Shown: piece by piece, positions 1 through 7,214 of the stretch
Position numbering within the stretch: position 1 is the stretch's first letter
Layout: the number at the start of each line of letters is the position of its first letter
Source of the DNA: Desulfobacterales bacterium
GTDB taxonomy: Bacteria; Desulfobacterota; Desulfobacteria; Desulfobacterales; JAUCGF01
Direction: 5' to 3'
DNA: 7,319 nucleotides
NCBI GenBank assembly: GCA_029940345.1
Contig: JAOZRC010000265.1
Coordinates: 1-7,319 of the forward strand
Notes under the pieces: model-generated
Told to the model about the DNA's origin: nothing
What the model saw: only the letters and a program-made list of their open reading frames with translations
Database searches by the model: none
Made by a program: the position numbers and the translations under genes

Positions 1-1521
1 CCGGATTTTGTACAACCGGAAGCGCCAATTCAGGAACAATGGACCGAGTCTTCCAGTGACAAAGTGAAAATAGAACCCAATGATCACAGCCAATGGTGGC
101 AAGTGTTTAACGACCCGGTGCTGAACACGTTGATCGAAACCGCCTATAACCAGAATTTATCGCTTCAAATCGCGGGACTGCGCATTATCGAAGCGCGTGC
201 TCAATTGGGGATCGCCGTTGGAAATCTGTTTCCCCAGGCGCAAGCCGGGGCGGGAGCTTATTCGTACTCCGAGCAGAGTGAAAATGCTCCGCCAATCAGC
301 AGTCTTCCGGGCGAATGGCGCCAAAATGCCAATACCGATGTTGAGCTGTTCAGCCTGGGGGCGGACGCATCCTGGGAGATTGATTTCTGGGGCCGTTTCC
401 GCCGCGGTATCGAATCTGCCAACGCCAATCTGGCCGCAATGGTCGCTGATTATGACGGCGTACTGGTTACGCTGACAGCAGATGTTGCCAACTTGTATAT
501 ATTGGCGCGCACTTTTGAAGAGCGCCTGATTCATGCAGAGGAAAACGTAAAAATTCAGCAACGCAGTTTTAAGATTACAGACGTTCGTTTCAGAAATGGA
601 GCCACTACGGAGTTGGATGTCCGGCAGGCCGAAGCGTTGCTGCGCAGCACCCAAGCCACTATCCCCCATCTGCAAACCGGGTTGCGGCAATCAAAAAACG
701 CACTAAGCACCCTTTTGGGAATGCCGCCTGATGACCTGAAAGATATTATGGGAGCTGCCGGAACGATTCCACTGACGCCATCACATATTGTGATGGGCAT
801 TCCGGCCGAAATGTTGCGCCGTCGCCCTGATATTCGGAGTGCCGAATATCATGCAGCCGCGCAAAGCGCCAAAATTGGCGTTGCCAAAGCGGACCTTTAT
901 CCCAGTTTCAGTCTTTCAGGATTTTTCGGAGTGATGGCAGACGATGGCGGCGATCTGTTCTCAAGCGAAAGTTTGACCGGTTTTATCACACCTTCGTTTC
1001 GTTGGAATATATTGAATTATGGCCGCATTAAAAACAATGTCCGTGTTCATGATGCTCGTTTTCAGCAACTGCTTACCAATTATGAAAATACGGTGTTAAA
1101 TGCGTATCGCGAAGTGGAAGATGCCATGGTCGGATATTTGAATGCTATGAAAGAAGTGGCGTTTCTGACAAAGGGCGTTAAGGCGGCCGAACGCTCGGTG
1201 AAAGTGGCACTGGTTCAATATCGTGACGGTGTCACCAACTACACCACGGTGTTAAGAACGCAGGAAGTTCTGGTGGAGCAACAGGATAATCTGACCCGAA
1301 CGCGCGGTGTGGTGACCGGAGAACTTGTCCTCTTGTATAAGGCATTAGGGGGCGGATGGCAGATTCGTGAAGGTAAACCGTTTATAACTGCTGACACCAA
1401 AGAAACCATGCAGACGCGCACTAATTGGGGCGGGATTTTGCCTCCCGATGATTTGCCGGATGAATCGCAGCCGCTGCCATCCGCAAGCAAGATGTCGCCG
1501 TTGCAACGTGTCGATTGGTAA
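1..1521 (+). CDS. Outer-membrane channel lipoprotein of an RND efflux system, NodT/OprM type, 5' partial
   Basis: This is the outer-membrane factor of a tripartite efflux pump: a trimeric barrel plus periplasmic helical tunnel that docks on the adaptor. The reading frame is open to the first base of the window. The first visible residues, PDFVQPEAPIQEQW, match the GPDYxxP region just after the lipid-anchored cysteine in NodT-family proteins, so the true start, signal peptide and lipobox lie upstream. The GTG at 64 is therefore not the start. Of 506 visible residues, hallmarks are SWEIDFWGRFRR (about 124-135, the D-FGR-RR motif ending the first repeat's strands), LRRRPDIR (272-279) leading into the second OEP repeat, WNILNYGR (335-342), and ALGGGW (448-453) near the usual C-terminus. 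About 50 further residues, rich in Pro, Asp and Ser, form a likely disordered tail. It heads the adaptor and pump genes. Family is seen directly; substrate is unknown. Confidence 0.95.
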   Translation, partial: PDFVQPEAPIQEQWTESSSDKVKIEPNDHSQWWQVFNDPVLNTLIETAYNQNLSLQIAGLRIIEARAQLGIAVGNLFPQAQAGAGAYSYSEQSENAPPISSLPGEWRQNANTDVELFSLGADASWEIDFWGRFRRGIESANANLAAMVADYDGVLVTLTADVANLYILARTFEERLIHAEENVKIQQRSFKITDVRFRNGATTELDVRQAEALLRSTQATIPHLQTGLRQSKNALSTLLGMPPDDLKDIMGAAGTIPLTPSHIVMGIPAEMLRRRPDIRSAEYHAAAQSAKIGVAKADLYPSFSLSGFFGVMADDGGDLFSSESLTGFITPSFRWNILNYGRIKNNVRVHDARFQQLLTNYENTVLNAYREVEDAMVGYLNAMKEVAFLTKGVKAAERSVKVALVQYRDGVTNYTTVLRTQEVLVEQQDNLTRTRGVVTGELVLLYKALGGGWQIREGKPFITADTKETMQTRTNWGGILPPDDLPDESQPLPSASKMSPLQRVDW

Positions 1522-1551
1522 GGAATTTCCCAAAAAAACAAACCCCCAATA

Positions 1552-1619
1552 TAGGGTGGGTGCAGCGAAGCGGAACCCACCAATATACTGATTAATGGTG
1601 GGTTCCCCCCCCCACCCTA
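1552..1619. repeat. Long REP-like hairpin between channel and adaptor genes
   Basis: Two inverted copies of one palindromic unit lie between the channel stop and the adaptor start. The outer stem pairs 1552-1560 with 1611-1619 (9 bp, TAGGGTGGG). The inner stem pairs 1572-1582 with 1596-1606 (11 bp, GGAACCCACCA) around a 13-base A+T-rich loop. The left unit has the layout GGGTGGGT, GCAGCGAAGC, GGAACCCACC, resembling repeats scattered in many bacterial genomes (from memory). In the right unit the central GCTTCGCTGC part is replaced by C, giving nine C in a row at 1605-1613. As RNA it could slow 3' decay of the channel message or weaken read-through to the adaptor. There is no T tract, so it is not a standard terminator. 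Confidence 0.75.
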
Positions 1620-1638
1620 CTAGACAACGAGGTTAATT

Positions 1639-2892
1639 ATGAAATCTGACAATTGTTTTTTGACATGTTTACCATCTGGCCGGTCTTTGGCTGCGCCGCT
1701 TCTTATGGTGCTCTTGTTTGCCTTGGTGTTCATATCCTGCGGCAAGAAAGAAGAAAAAGTCGCTAAAAAAGTGGTGCGCCCGGTAAAAATAATAACCGTC
1801 CAGGCGGGGTCTGCCGCATCTTCCGCGCTTGGTGACGTCTCTGCTAAGTATACAAGCTTTCCGGGGCAAGTACGGGCATCTAAACGAGTGGAACTGGCCT
1901 TTAAGGTTGTCAGCGGGCGGCTCATTAAATTGCCCATCGCCGGCAAAGAGGGCAAGGAGATGAAAAAAGGGGCGCTTTTAGCGCGTATCGATCCCAAAGA
2001 TTTTCTTGTGAATGTGAATATGGCTGAGGGCCGCCTTGCCAACGCCAGGGCAGCTTTACGGCGCGCTGAAAGTGAATACAAACGGGAACAGAATATTCTG
2101 AAGGAAGATGCCGGCGCAACCAGCCAGGCGGCGGTTGATCGTAAGCGGGAAGCGCGAGATAAAGCCAAGGGCGACATCAGGTCTGTAAAAGCAGAGGTTC
2201 AGGATGCCAACAACAAACTGAGTTATACTTATTTAAAAGCGCCTTTCACTGGCATTGTGGCGAAAAGATATGTGGATAATCACCAGGAAGTGCAGGCCAA
2301 AGAACCGATTGTCAGTCTCCAGGATGTATCCACGCTTGAAATTCTGATCGACATACCGGAAGCGCTCATGGCCGGTGTTCGCAACCGTCCCCAGGATGAG
2401 GTTTTGGCTTATGCAAGTTTTGAGACCGCCCCCGGCCAAAAGTTCCCCCTCAAGATGAAGGAACACGCCGCTGCGGCCGACCCCAAAACCCTGACCTATC
2501 AGGTCGTTCTTACCATGCCGCAGCCTGAAGGCGTCAATATCCTTCCCGGAATGACCGCCAAAGTGGCTGCGCCCGAACTGGAAGACAAAGCCCAGGTAAA
2601 AAAAGAAGATTCTGAAGAAAAGGATTCAGGAAAAAAAGAGATGGCTGCTGTCGGAAAAATTATCATCCCGGCCCAGGCCGTTGTGAGTATTGCTGAAGGC
2701 AAATTCATTGCCTGGCGCGTCAAACCGGATGCGATGACGGTACACAAAACCGAACTCCAGGTTGGCGAAATGACCGGCTCCGAGAATATTATTGTGTTTA
2801 AAGGGCTGAAACCAGGTGATCAGATTGTGATTTCCGGACTGACCAAATTGCAGGAAGGCATGAAGGTCAGGCGCTGGGATCCCAAAAAATAG
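1639..2892 (+). CDS. Periplasmic adaptor lipoprotein of RND efflux pump (membrane fusion protein, HlyD/AcrA family)
   Basis: The 417-residue adaptor bridges the inner-membrane pump and the outer-membrane channel in the periplasm. A hydrophobic signal segment (about 17-33) ends at VFISC, so Cys34 is the likely lipidated residue; Phe at -3 is a loose lipobox. A lysine-rich linker follows, then the first half of the barrel-sandwich domain (about 75-120), the alpha-hairpin rich in Ala, Arg and Glu (about 127-195), and the second lipoyl half with YTYLKAPFTGIVAKR (196-210). The beta-barrel domain follows (about 230-310, with ADPKTLTYQV and LPGMTAKV), then the membrane-proximal domain (about 336-412). 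A charged insert, ELEDKAQVKKEDSEEKDSG (313-331), is unusual. The ATG at 1639 is chosen because CGAGG lies six bases upstream and a signal peptide follows directly. It is 31 bases from the pump gene and surely co-transcribed with it. Family certain, cargo unknown. Confidence 0.95.
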   Translation: MKSDNCFLTCLPSGRSLAAPLLMVLLFALVFISCGKKEEKVAKKVVRPVKIITVQAGSAASSALGDVSAKYTSFPGQVRASKRVELAFKVVSGRLIKLPIAGKEGKEMKKGALLARIDPKDFLVNVNMAEGRLANARAALRRAESEYKREQNILKEDAGATSQAAVDRKREARDKAKGDIRSVKAEVQDANNKLSYTYLKAPFTGIVAKRYVDNHQEVQAKEPIVSLQDVSTLEILIDIPEALMAGVRNRPQDEVLAYASFETAPGQKFPLKMKEHAAAADPKTLTYQVVLTMPQPEGVNILPGMTAKVAAPELEDKAQVKKEDSEEKDSGKKEMAAVGKIIIPAQAVVSIAEGKFIAWRVKPDAMTVHKTELQVGEMTGSENIIVFKGLKPGDQIVISGLTKLQEGMKVRRWDPKK

Positions 2893-2923
2893 TTTTGCAT
2901 AAACTTATCGCAAGGATTATATA

Positions 2924-5900
2924 ATGAATATTGCAGAGTTTTCAATAAAAAAGAGTGTTATCACCTGGACCTTGACCATCGTCGCTTTAATATTGGGATT
3001 TTTTTCCTACCAAAACCTGTCGCGGCTGGAAGACCCGGAATTTGCCATTAAAGAAGCGGTGGTGATCACGCCGTATCCGGGCGCATCACCCCAGGAAGTC
3101 GAAAAAGAGGTCACCGAACAAATAGAAAAAGCCGTTCAGGAGTTGGGACAATTGAAACGTGTGGAGTCCTATTCCACCCGTGGGCTATCCACCGTTTCGG
3201 TCGTTATTGAAGATAAATTTGTAAAAGACAAACTGCCCCAGATATGGGATGAACTGCGGCGTAAAATTGCCGATTATAAAAATGAATTGCCCCCCGGCGC
3301 AGGCCCTTCCATTGTCAATGACGATTTTGGTGATGTTTTTGGCGTTTACTACGGTTTAACCGGTGAAGGCTACACTTACGCCGAATTAAAAAGCGTTGCC
3401 GAAATGTTGAAACGGGAAATGCTTACGGTTACGGATGTTAAAAAGGTCGTTTTCTTTGGTGTGCAACAAGAAGCCATCTACGTTGAAATTTCAAAAACTA
3501 AAATAGGGGCGCTGGGTATCACCCGTAAAGAAATTTTTGACGCCCTGAGCGCTAAAAATCTTGCGGTCGACGCCGGTAAAATTAAAATCGGCACTGAACA
3601 TATCTATATCACCCCCTCAGGCATCTATCAATCGGAAAAAGATTTTGGTGATCTGTTTATCAGCAATAAGGGCGGCAAACTGATCTATCTTAAAGATGTG
3701 GCATCGATTAAGCGGGATTACACAGATCCGCCCCCACCAATCTTGCGTTATAACGGACAGCCCGCCGTCGGCATAGCTATTTCCACCGTGGATGGCGGTA
3801 ATGCCGTTGTCATGGGCGAAGGCGTTGAAAAGCGCCTTTCCCAATTGACAGGCCTGATTCCGTTAGGCATGGATTTGAACGTGATTTCCATGCAATCGGC
3901 CACGGTGGTCAAATCGATCAACGCTTTCCTGATCAACCTGGTCGAAGCCGTATTGATTGTGGTTGCGGTTTTATTGGTTACCATGGGGCTGCGCAGCGGT
4001 CTGATTATCGGTTTTGTTCTGATTCTCACCATTGCAGCCACCTTTATATTCATGGATAAATACGCCATTGCCCTGGAGCGAATTTCTCTGGGAGCCTTGA
4101 TTATCGCCCTCGGAATGCTTGTGGATAACGCCATTGTGATAGTGGACGGCATGAAAGTGAAAATGGAAAAAGGCATCGAAGGCCTTGAGGCTGCCAAAGA
4201 AGTGGTCAGCCAAAATGCCATACCGCTGGCCGGCGCTACCGCCGTTGCCGTCCTGGCTTTTGCTTCCCTCGGCGGCATGGAGAACAGCACGGGCGAATTT
4301 TGCCGTTCCCTCTATTACGTGATCCTGATCTCTCTTTCCCTGAGCTGGATCACTGCTGTTACCACCACGCCGTTATTAACCAAAATGTTCATCCTCAGTA
4401 AAAAAGCGCGCGCTCAAATCGGCACCGAACAACAAGACCCTTACGCAGGTGCATTTTACCGCATTTACCGCAAGGGCCTGATCGGGGCGATTCGATTTCG
4501 ATGGATCACTATCGCTATTGTTTTGAGCCTTTTTGCAACATCTTTGTATGGCTTCGGTTTTGTCAAACAGCTATTTTTCCCGCCTTCCACCCGGCCGCAG
4601 TTTATGGTTGAATGCCAATTCCGTGAAGGCACGCATATTCGGGATACTGAAAAGGGTGTGAGCCGCATGGAAAAATATTTGCTGAAAACAGAAGGTGTTA
4701 CGGACGTTGTTGCTGCCATCGGCCAAGGGCACTCACGGTTTTTGCTGACTTATACGGTACCAATCGATTCGGGCCCGCATTACAGCAGTATTTTGGTCGG
4801 TGTGAAAGATGCCGAATTGATCGACCAAATATCACCCCGTATCCAGAAAGATCTGGAAGAGATGTTTCCTGATACCACCGTTAATGTGAAAAAATTTCTA
4901 TTGGGTCCCGGCGATGGCGGCAAAATTCAACTGCGAATCAACGGCCCGAATACGGATGTGCTGCGTGGTCTGGCCGACAAAGTGTTGGCGATTATGGAGA
5001 CGGAACCCATGGCCAAGGCAGTGCGCACCGAATGGGGCTCACGGATTAAAGTTGTACAACCGGAGATAGCGGAAGACCGCGCCCGGAAACTCGGCATTTC
5101 ACGCCCCATGATTGCCCAGGCACTCCAGTCTGATTTCATTGGTACGGTCACCGGGTATTTTCGGGAGGGCATCGAACTGATTCCGATTTTTGCCCGCGCG
5201 CCGGCTGATGAACGCAACACCATGGAAAATATCAGGGAAGTGCAAATTTACAGCCCGTCGGCGCAGGAAAATGTTCCGTTTTCCCAGGTGGTGAATGGGT
5301 TGACAACAGAATCTGAAAACGCGAGAATTTCACGTTGGCATCGCCGTTCGATGATCAAACTGCACTGTGACACCCGTGGCGAGCTTGCGTCCGAGCTTTT
5401 CCAAAAACTGAAACCGAAAATTGAAAAAACATTGAATGTAGATGTGGACCAATATTTCGGCAAAACGTCACAACCGGGCGTGGATCCGCTAACCACGTTA
5501 ACAGCGAAAACGATCCCGATAAAATATGATGATATGATTCCGTTAAAAGATATGCCCGGATATTTTATCTCATGGTCGGGTGAGATCGAAGATTCAGCCG
5601 ATTCAACGACTCAGCTCGCTAAATCTATTCCGATCTATTTCGGTATGATGATTATTGCAGTGATCCTGCTTTTCAATGCCTTTAAACAGCCTTTGATTAT
5701 CTGGCTCACAGTGCCTTTGGCCCTGATTGGCGTTACCGCGGGCCTGTTAAGTTTTGATCAGCCTTTCGGCTTCATGGCACTTTTGGGCTTGATGAGTCTG
5801 GCCGGTATGCTTATAAAAAATGCCATTGTTTTGATCGATCAGATCGATTCGGATATTCGGGATGGCAAAGCGAAGTTTGACGCCATTGTCGATTCCGGCG

Positions 5901-6100
5901 TCAGTCGTATGCGCCCGGTTTTGCTGGCTGCAGCGACTACCATGTTGGGCATGATTCCACTTTTTCAGGATGGCTTCTTCATCGCTATGGCAGTGACCAT
6001 TGTGTTCGGCCTCGGTTTCGCCTCGGTGCTGACGCTGCTTTTTGTGCCGGTGCTTTATGCGGTGTTTTTCAAAGTGGCTACGCCTAAGGGGGCGCGTTAA
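2924..6100 (+). CDS. RND multidrug efflux pump, inner-membrane permease (AcrB/HAE-1-like)
   Basis: This 1058-residue proton antiporter is close to AcrB in length. The ATG follows AAGGA at 2912-2916 with a seven-base gap. TM1 (about 13-29) leads to the first periplasmic porter and docking region (about 30-329), opening with YPGASPQEVEKEVTEQIEKA. TM2-TM6 span about 330-486, and TM7 about 525-547. The second periplasmic region is about 548-899, and TM8-TM12 about 901-1050. Proton-relay positions by comparison with AcrB: Asp401 matches Asp407, but the next residue is Asn402 instead of Asp408; Lys965 in GMLIKNAIVLID matches Lys940; Arg995 matches Arg971; the Thr978 position appears to be Ala1002, with Thr1005 and Thr1006 nearby. 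The CusA-type methionine cluster is not evident, so an organic substrate is likelier than a metal, but this is inference. Last gene of the operon; no regulator is in the window. Confidence 0.96.
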   Translation: MNIAEFSIKKSVITWTLTIVALILGFFSYQNLSRLEDPEFAIKEAVVITPYPGASPQEVEKEVTEQIEKAVQELGQLKRVESYSTRGLSTVSVVIEDKFVKDKLPQIWDELRRKIADYKNELPPGAGPSIVNDDFGDVFGVYYGLTGEGYTYAELKSVAEMLKREMLTVTDVKKVVFFGVQQEAIYVEISKTKIGALGITRKEIFDALSAKNLAVDAGKIKIGTEHIYITPSGIYQSEKDFGDLFISNKGGKLIYLKDVASIKRDYTDPPPPILRYNGQPAVGIAISTVDGGNAVVMGEGVEKRLSQLTGLIPLGMDLNVISMQSATVVKSINAFLINLVEAVLIVVAVLLVTMGLRSGLIIGFVLILTIAATFIFMDKYAIALERISLGALIIALGMLVDNAIVIVDGMKVKMEKGIEGLEAAKEVVSQNAIPLAGATAVAVLAFASLGGMENSTGEFCRSLYYVILISLSLSWITAVTTTPLLTKMFILSKKARAQIGTEQQDPYAGAFYRIYRKGLIGAIRFRWITIAIVLSLFATSLYGFGFVKQLFFPPSTRPQFMVECQFREGTHIRDTEKGVSRMEKYLLKTEGVTDVVAAIGQGHSRFLLTYTVPIDSGPHYSSILVGVKDAELIDQISPRIQKDLEEMFPDTTVNVKKFLLGPGDGGKIQLRINGPNTDVLRGLADKVLAIMETEPMAKAVRTEWGSRIKVVQPEIAEDRARKLGISRPMIAQALQSDFIGTVTGYFREGIELIPIFARAPADERNTMENIREVQIYSPSAQENVPFSQVVNGLTTESENARISRWHRRSMIKLHCDTRGELASELFQKLKPKIEKTLNVDVDQYFGKTSQPGVDPLTTLTAKTIPIKYDDMIPLKDMPGYFISWSGEIEDSADSTTQLAKSIPIYFGMMIIAVILLFNAFKQPLIIWLTVPLALIGVTAGLLSFDQPFGFMALLGLMSLAGMLIKNAIVLIDQIDSDIRDGKAKFDAIVDSGVSRMRPVLLAAATTMLGMIPLFQDGFFIAMAVTIVFGLGFASVLTLLFVPVLYAVFFKVATPKGAR

Positions 6101-6122
6101 GAAGCGGTGGCTTTGTGTTCCG

Positions 6123-6173
6123 GTTCCCATGCTCCCGTCGAAATCATTTAGAAAAATTTGTGAACATGGGAAC
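6123..6173. repeat. Inverted repeat after the pump gene, REP-like remnant
   Basis: GTTCCCATG at 6123-6131 is the exact reverse complement of CATGGGAAC at 6165-6173, with a 33-base spacer. The left arm is followed by CTCCCG, giving GTTCCCATGCTCCCG, which resembles a GTTCCCACGCTCC...GTGGGAAC repeat seen in many proteobacterial genomes (from memory). It begins 22 bases after the pump stop codon. It could protect or attenuate the 3' end of the operon message, but with a long spacer and no T tract it is not a clear terminator. Confidence 0.5.
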
Positions 6174-6199
6174 GGTATCTGAATTTATGCCGGTAATTT

Positions 6200-6283
6200 A
6201 TGCAATACGAATGGGAAGAAAAAAAACGGCTGATCAACCTTGCCAAACACAGAGAGTTAATTAAGAAATTACGAAATGAATAA
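6200..6283 (+). pseudogene. Truncated BrnT-like toxin, N-terminal fragment
   Basis: A 27-codon frame begins MQYEWEEKKRLINLAKH, which fits the conserved start of BrnT / DUF497 toxins (pattern x-F/Y-E-W/Y-D/E-xx-K-xxx-N-xxKH). BrnT is a RelE-fold ribonuclease of about 90 residues, normally encoded just before its DNA-binding antitoxin BrnA. After the KH motif the match ends: the last ten residues, RELIKKLRNE, are not BrnT-like, and a TAA follows. An in-frame TAA at 6194-6196 excludes a longer N-terminus. No BrnA-like frame follows, so this is most likely a dead remnant rather than a working toxin. The tail resembles the start of HicA toxins (RELIKKL), perhaps by chance. The call rests on about 17 residues. 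Confidence 0.55.
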
Positions 6284-6758
6284 TTTTCTTATGAGAACAT
6301 GGAAAATTTCATGAGAAATCTCATTTATTTCTCATTTCTAACACATAACTAAATGTTTATTAATAAATATAATGATGCCAAATATATTTGTTTTGTGACT
6401 TGATTGAATTTTCATGTTTCTCATTTAGTTGGCAATTATGAGAAATGAGTCAATGTTTCAAATCCAATTATATTCATAACACATTATAATTAATCATAAT
6501 TCTATTTTCCGTTCAGCCACTAAATATCTTACGGTATCAACCGATTTGTCCTCCAGATAGTGAATATTTTTTATGATTCAGCCCATGACTGAAGGGATTG
6601 CTGAATAGAAAATAAAGATGTTGACAACCTAAACTATTGATTTGTTATGTTATTTAAATTCGTCAAATTTAGCTTTCCAAGTGCGAAATGTAAGTTAAAC
6701 CCATATTTTCAGGGTTAAAAACAACACCGAAAAAAATCCTGCCTCTCTTTCGAAAATA
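6284..6758. other. A+T-rich gene-free region with scattered repeats
   Basis: About 475 bases with no convincing intact gene on either strand. Composition is strongly A+T-rich compared with the flanking genes. Contents seen: a cluster of ATGAGAAAT-type words (6291-6446), a 7-bp inverted pair ATTCAGC/GCTGAAT (6576-6582 and 6600-6606), a short minus-strand frame with a helix-turn-helix look (6494-6577), and a weak hairpin at 6695-6718. It separates the + strand efflux operon from the minus-strand locus, so it receives the 3' ends of both and should hold their terminators, but no strong terminator is visible. Confidence 0.7.
6291..6446. repeat. Cluster of ATGAGAAAT-type words in both orientations
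   Basis: Six copies of one word occur in about 156 bases: ATGAGAA at 6291-6297 (+), ATGAGAAAT at 6311-6319 (+), ATGAGATTT at 6316-6324 (-), ATGAGAAAT at 6327-6335 (-), ATGAGAAAC at 6416-6424 (-), and ATGAGAAAT at 6438-6446 (+). The copies at 6311-6319 and 6327-6335 form a perfect 9-bp inverted repeat with a 7-base gap; those at 6417-6424 and 6438-6445 form an 8-bp one with a 13-base gap. Paired inverted sites suggest binding sites for a dimeric regulator, or hairpin ends of a small mobile element. The copies are read directly; the role is inference. Confidence 0.6.
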
Positions 6759-7213
6759 TCAAGGCGTTGCTGCCGAATCGGATTTCAAAGCCTGTTCATA
6801 AGCATCACCATCTGTTTGCAAGCCCTGTTTTGAATCGGGTTGAATGATCACCTGTTCCCAATACTCGGTTTTGAAAAAGTCGTTATCCGACCTGCATTTT
6901 TCTTTGATCCAGGCAAGCAAATCCTGATCATCCAATTCCAAATCCTGCTGCGTCAGGCGCACCAGTTCGGAGGCGCGTTCCGATAAAGCGGTGATTCGGA
7001 TGCTTTCAAGCACCCAGGCCTTATTCGTTGTGATATGCAAACCGGTTTGACTAATCGGCGGATAAATTCTCGTTGGGCCTGTTGCACGGCCAGTTCAACC
7101 TCTTTATACGGATGGCCGCCGCTTTGCATGTTGATATTTACCTGGGCGTTGATGGTTTCCGGCTCGGTTTCCGAACCTATTATTTTTACAAGTTTGGTTA
7201 TTATACCTGTCAT
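6759..7213 (-). pseudogene. Unrecognised gene, apparently frameshifted
   Basis: Translation should start at the ATG at 7213-7211, preceded by GGAG with a seven-base gap. The first 55 or so residues (MTGIITKLVKIIGSETEPET onward, with SGGHPYKEVELAVQQAQREF at 31-50) look natural: a short basic helix, an Asn/Gln-rich strand, then an amphipathic helix. Past about 7050 this frame becomes implausible (Cys, Pro, basic residues) and stops at 6953, giving 86 residues. A second frame, offset by -1, continues with convincing protein from about 7040 to a TGA at 6759-6761, including the helices ALSERASELVRLTQQDLEL and DLLAWIKEKC. That frame lacks its own ribosome site and would need a TTG start. Simplest reading: one gene of about 150 codons with a one-base deletion near 7030-7070, or a sequencing error. 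Function is not recognised. Confidence 0.5.
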
Positions 7214-7214
7214 C

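Noticed and set aside
64..66. GTG as start codon of the outer-membrane channel gene
   Set aside because: The frame is open to base 1 and the upstream residues match the conserved post-lipobox region of the family, so the start is outside the window.
1660..1665. TTGACA at the start of the adaptor gene as an internal promoter
   Set aside because: It lies within the signal-peptide codons and has no fitting -10 serving a gene start downstream.
5747..6130. Minus-strand reading frame of 127 codons opposite the pump's C-terminus, and similar antisense frames elsewhere in the operon
   Set aside because: These are shadows of clearly coding + strand genes; their His/Arg- or Ser-rich products show no family features.
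6281..6450. CRISPR array or plasmid-type iterons
   Set aside because: The repeated words are too short, unevenly spaced and in both orientations; there are no uniform spacers and no cas or replication gene nearby.
6621..6651. Promoter on the + strand: TTGACA at 6621-6626 and TATGTT at 6646-6651
   Set aside because: The 19-base spacing is long, the -10 is weak, and no + strand gene or small-RNA terminator follows; in A+T-rich DNA such matches are expected by chance.
6695..6718. Hairpin TTAAACCC/GGGTTAA as terminator of the minus-strand gene
   Set aside because: The stem has a bulge and only five continuous pairs, and on the minus strand it is followed by AACTTAC, not a T tract.
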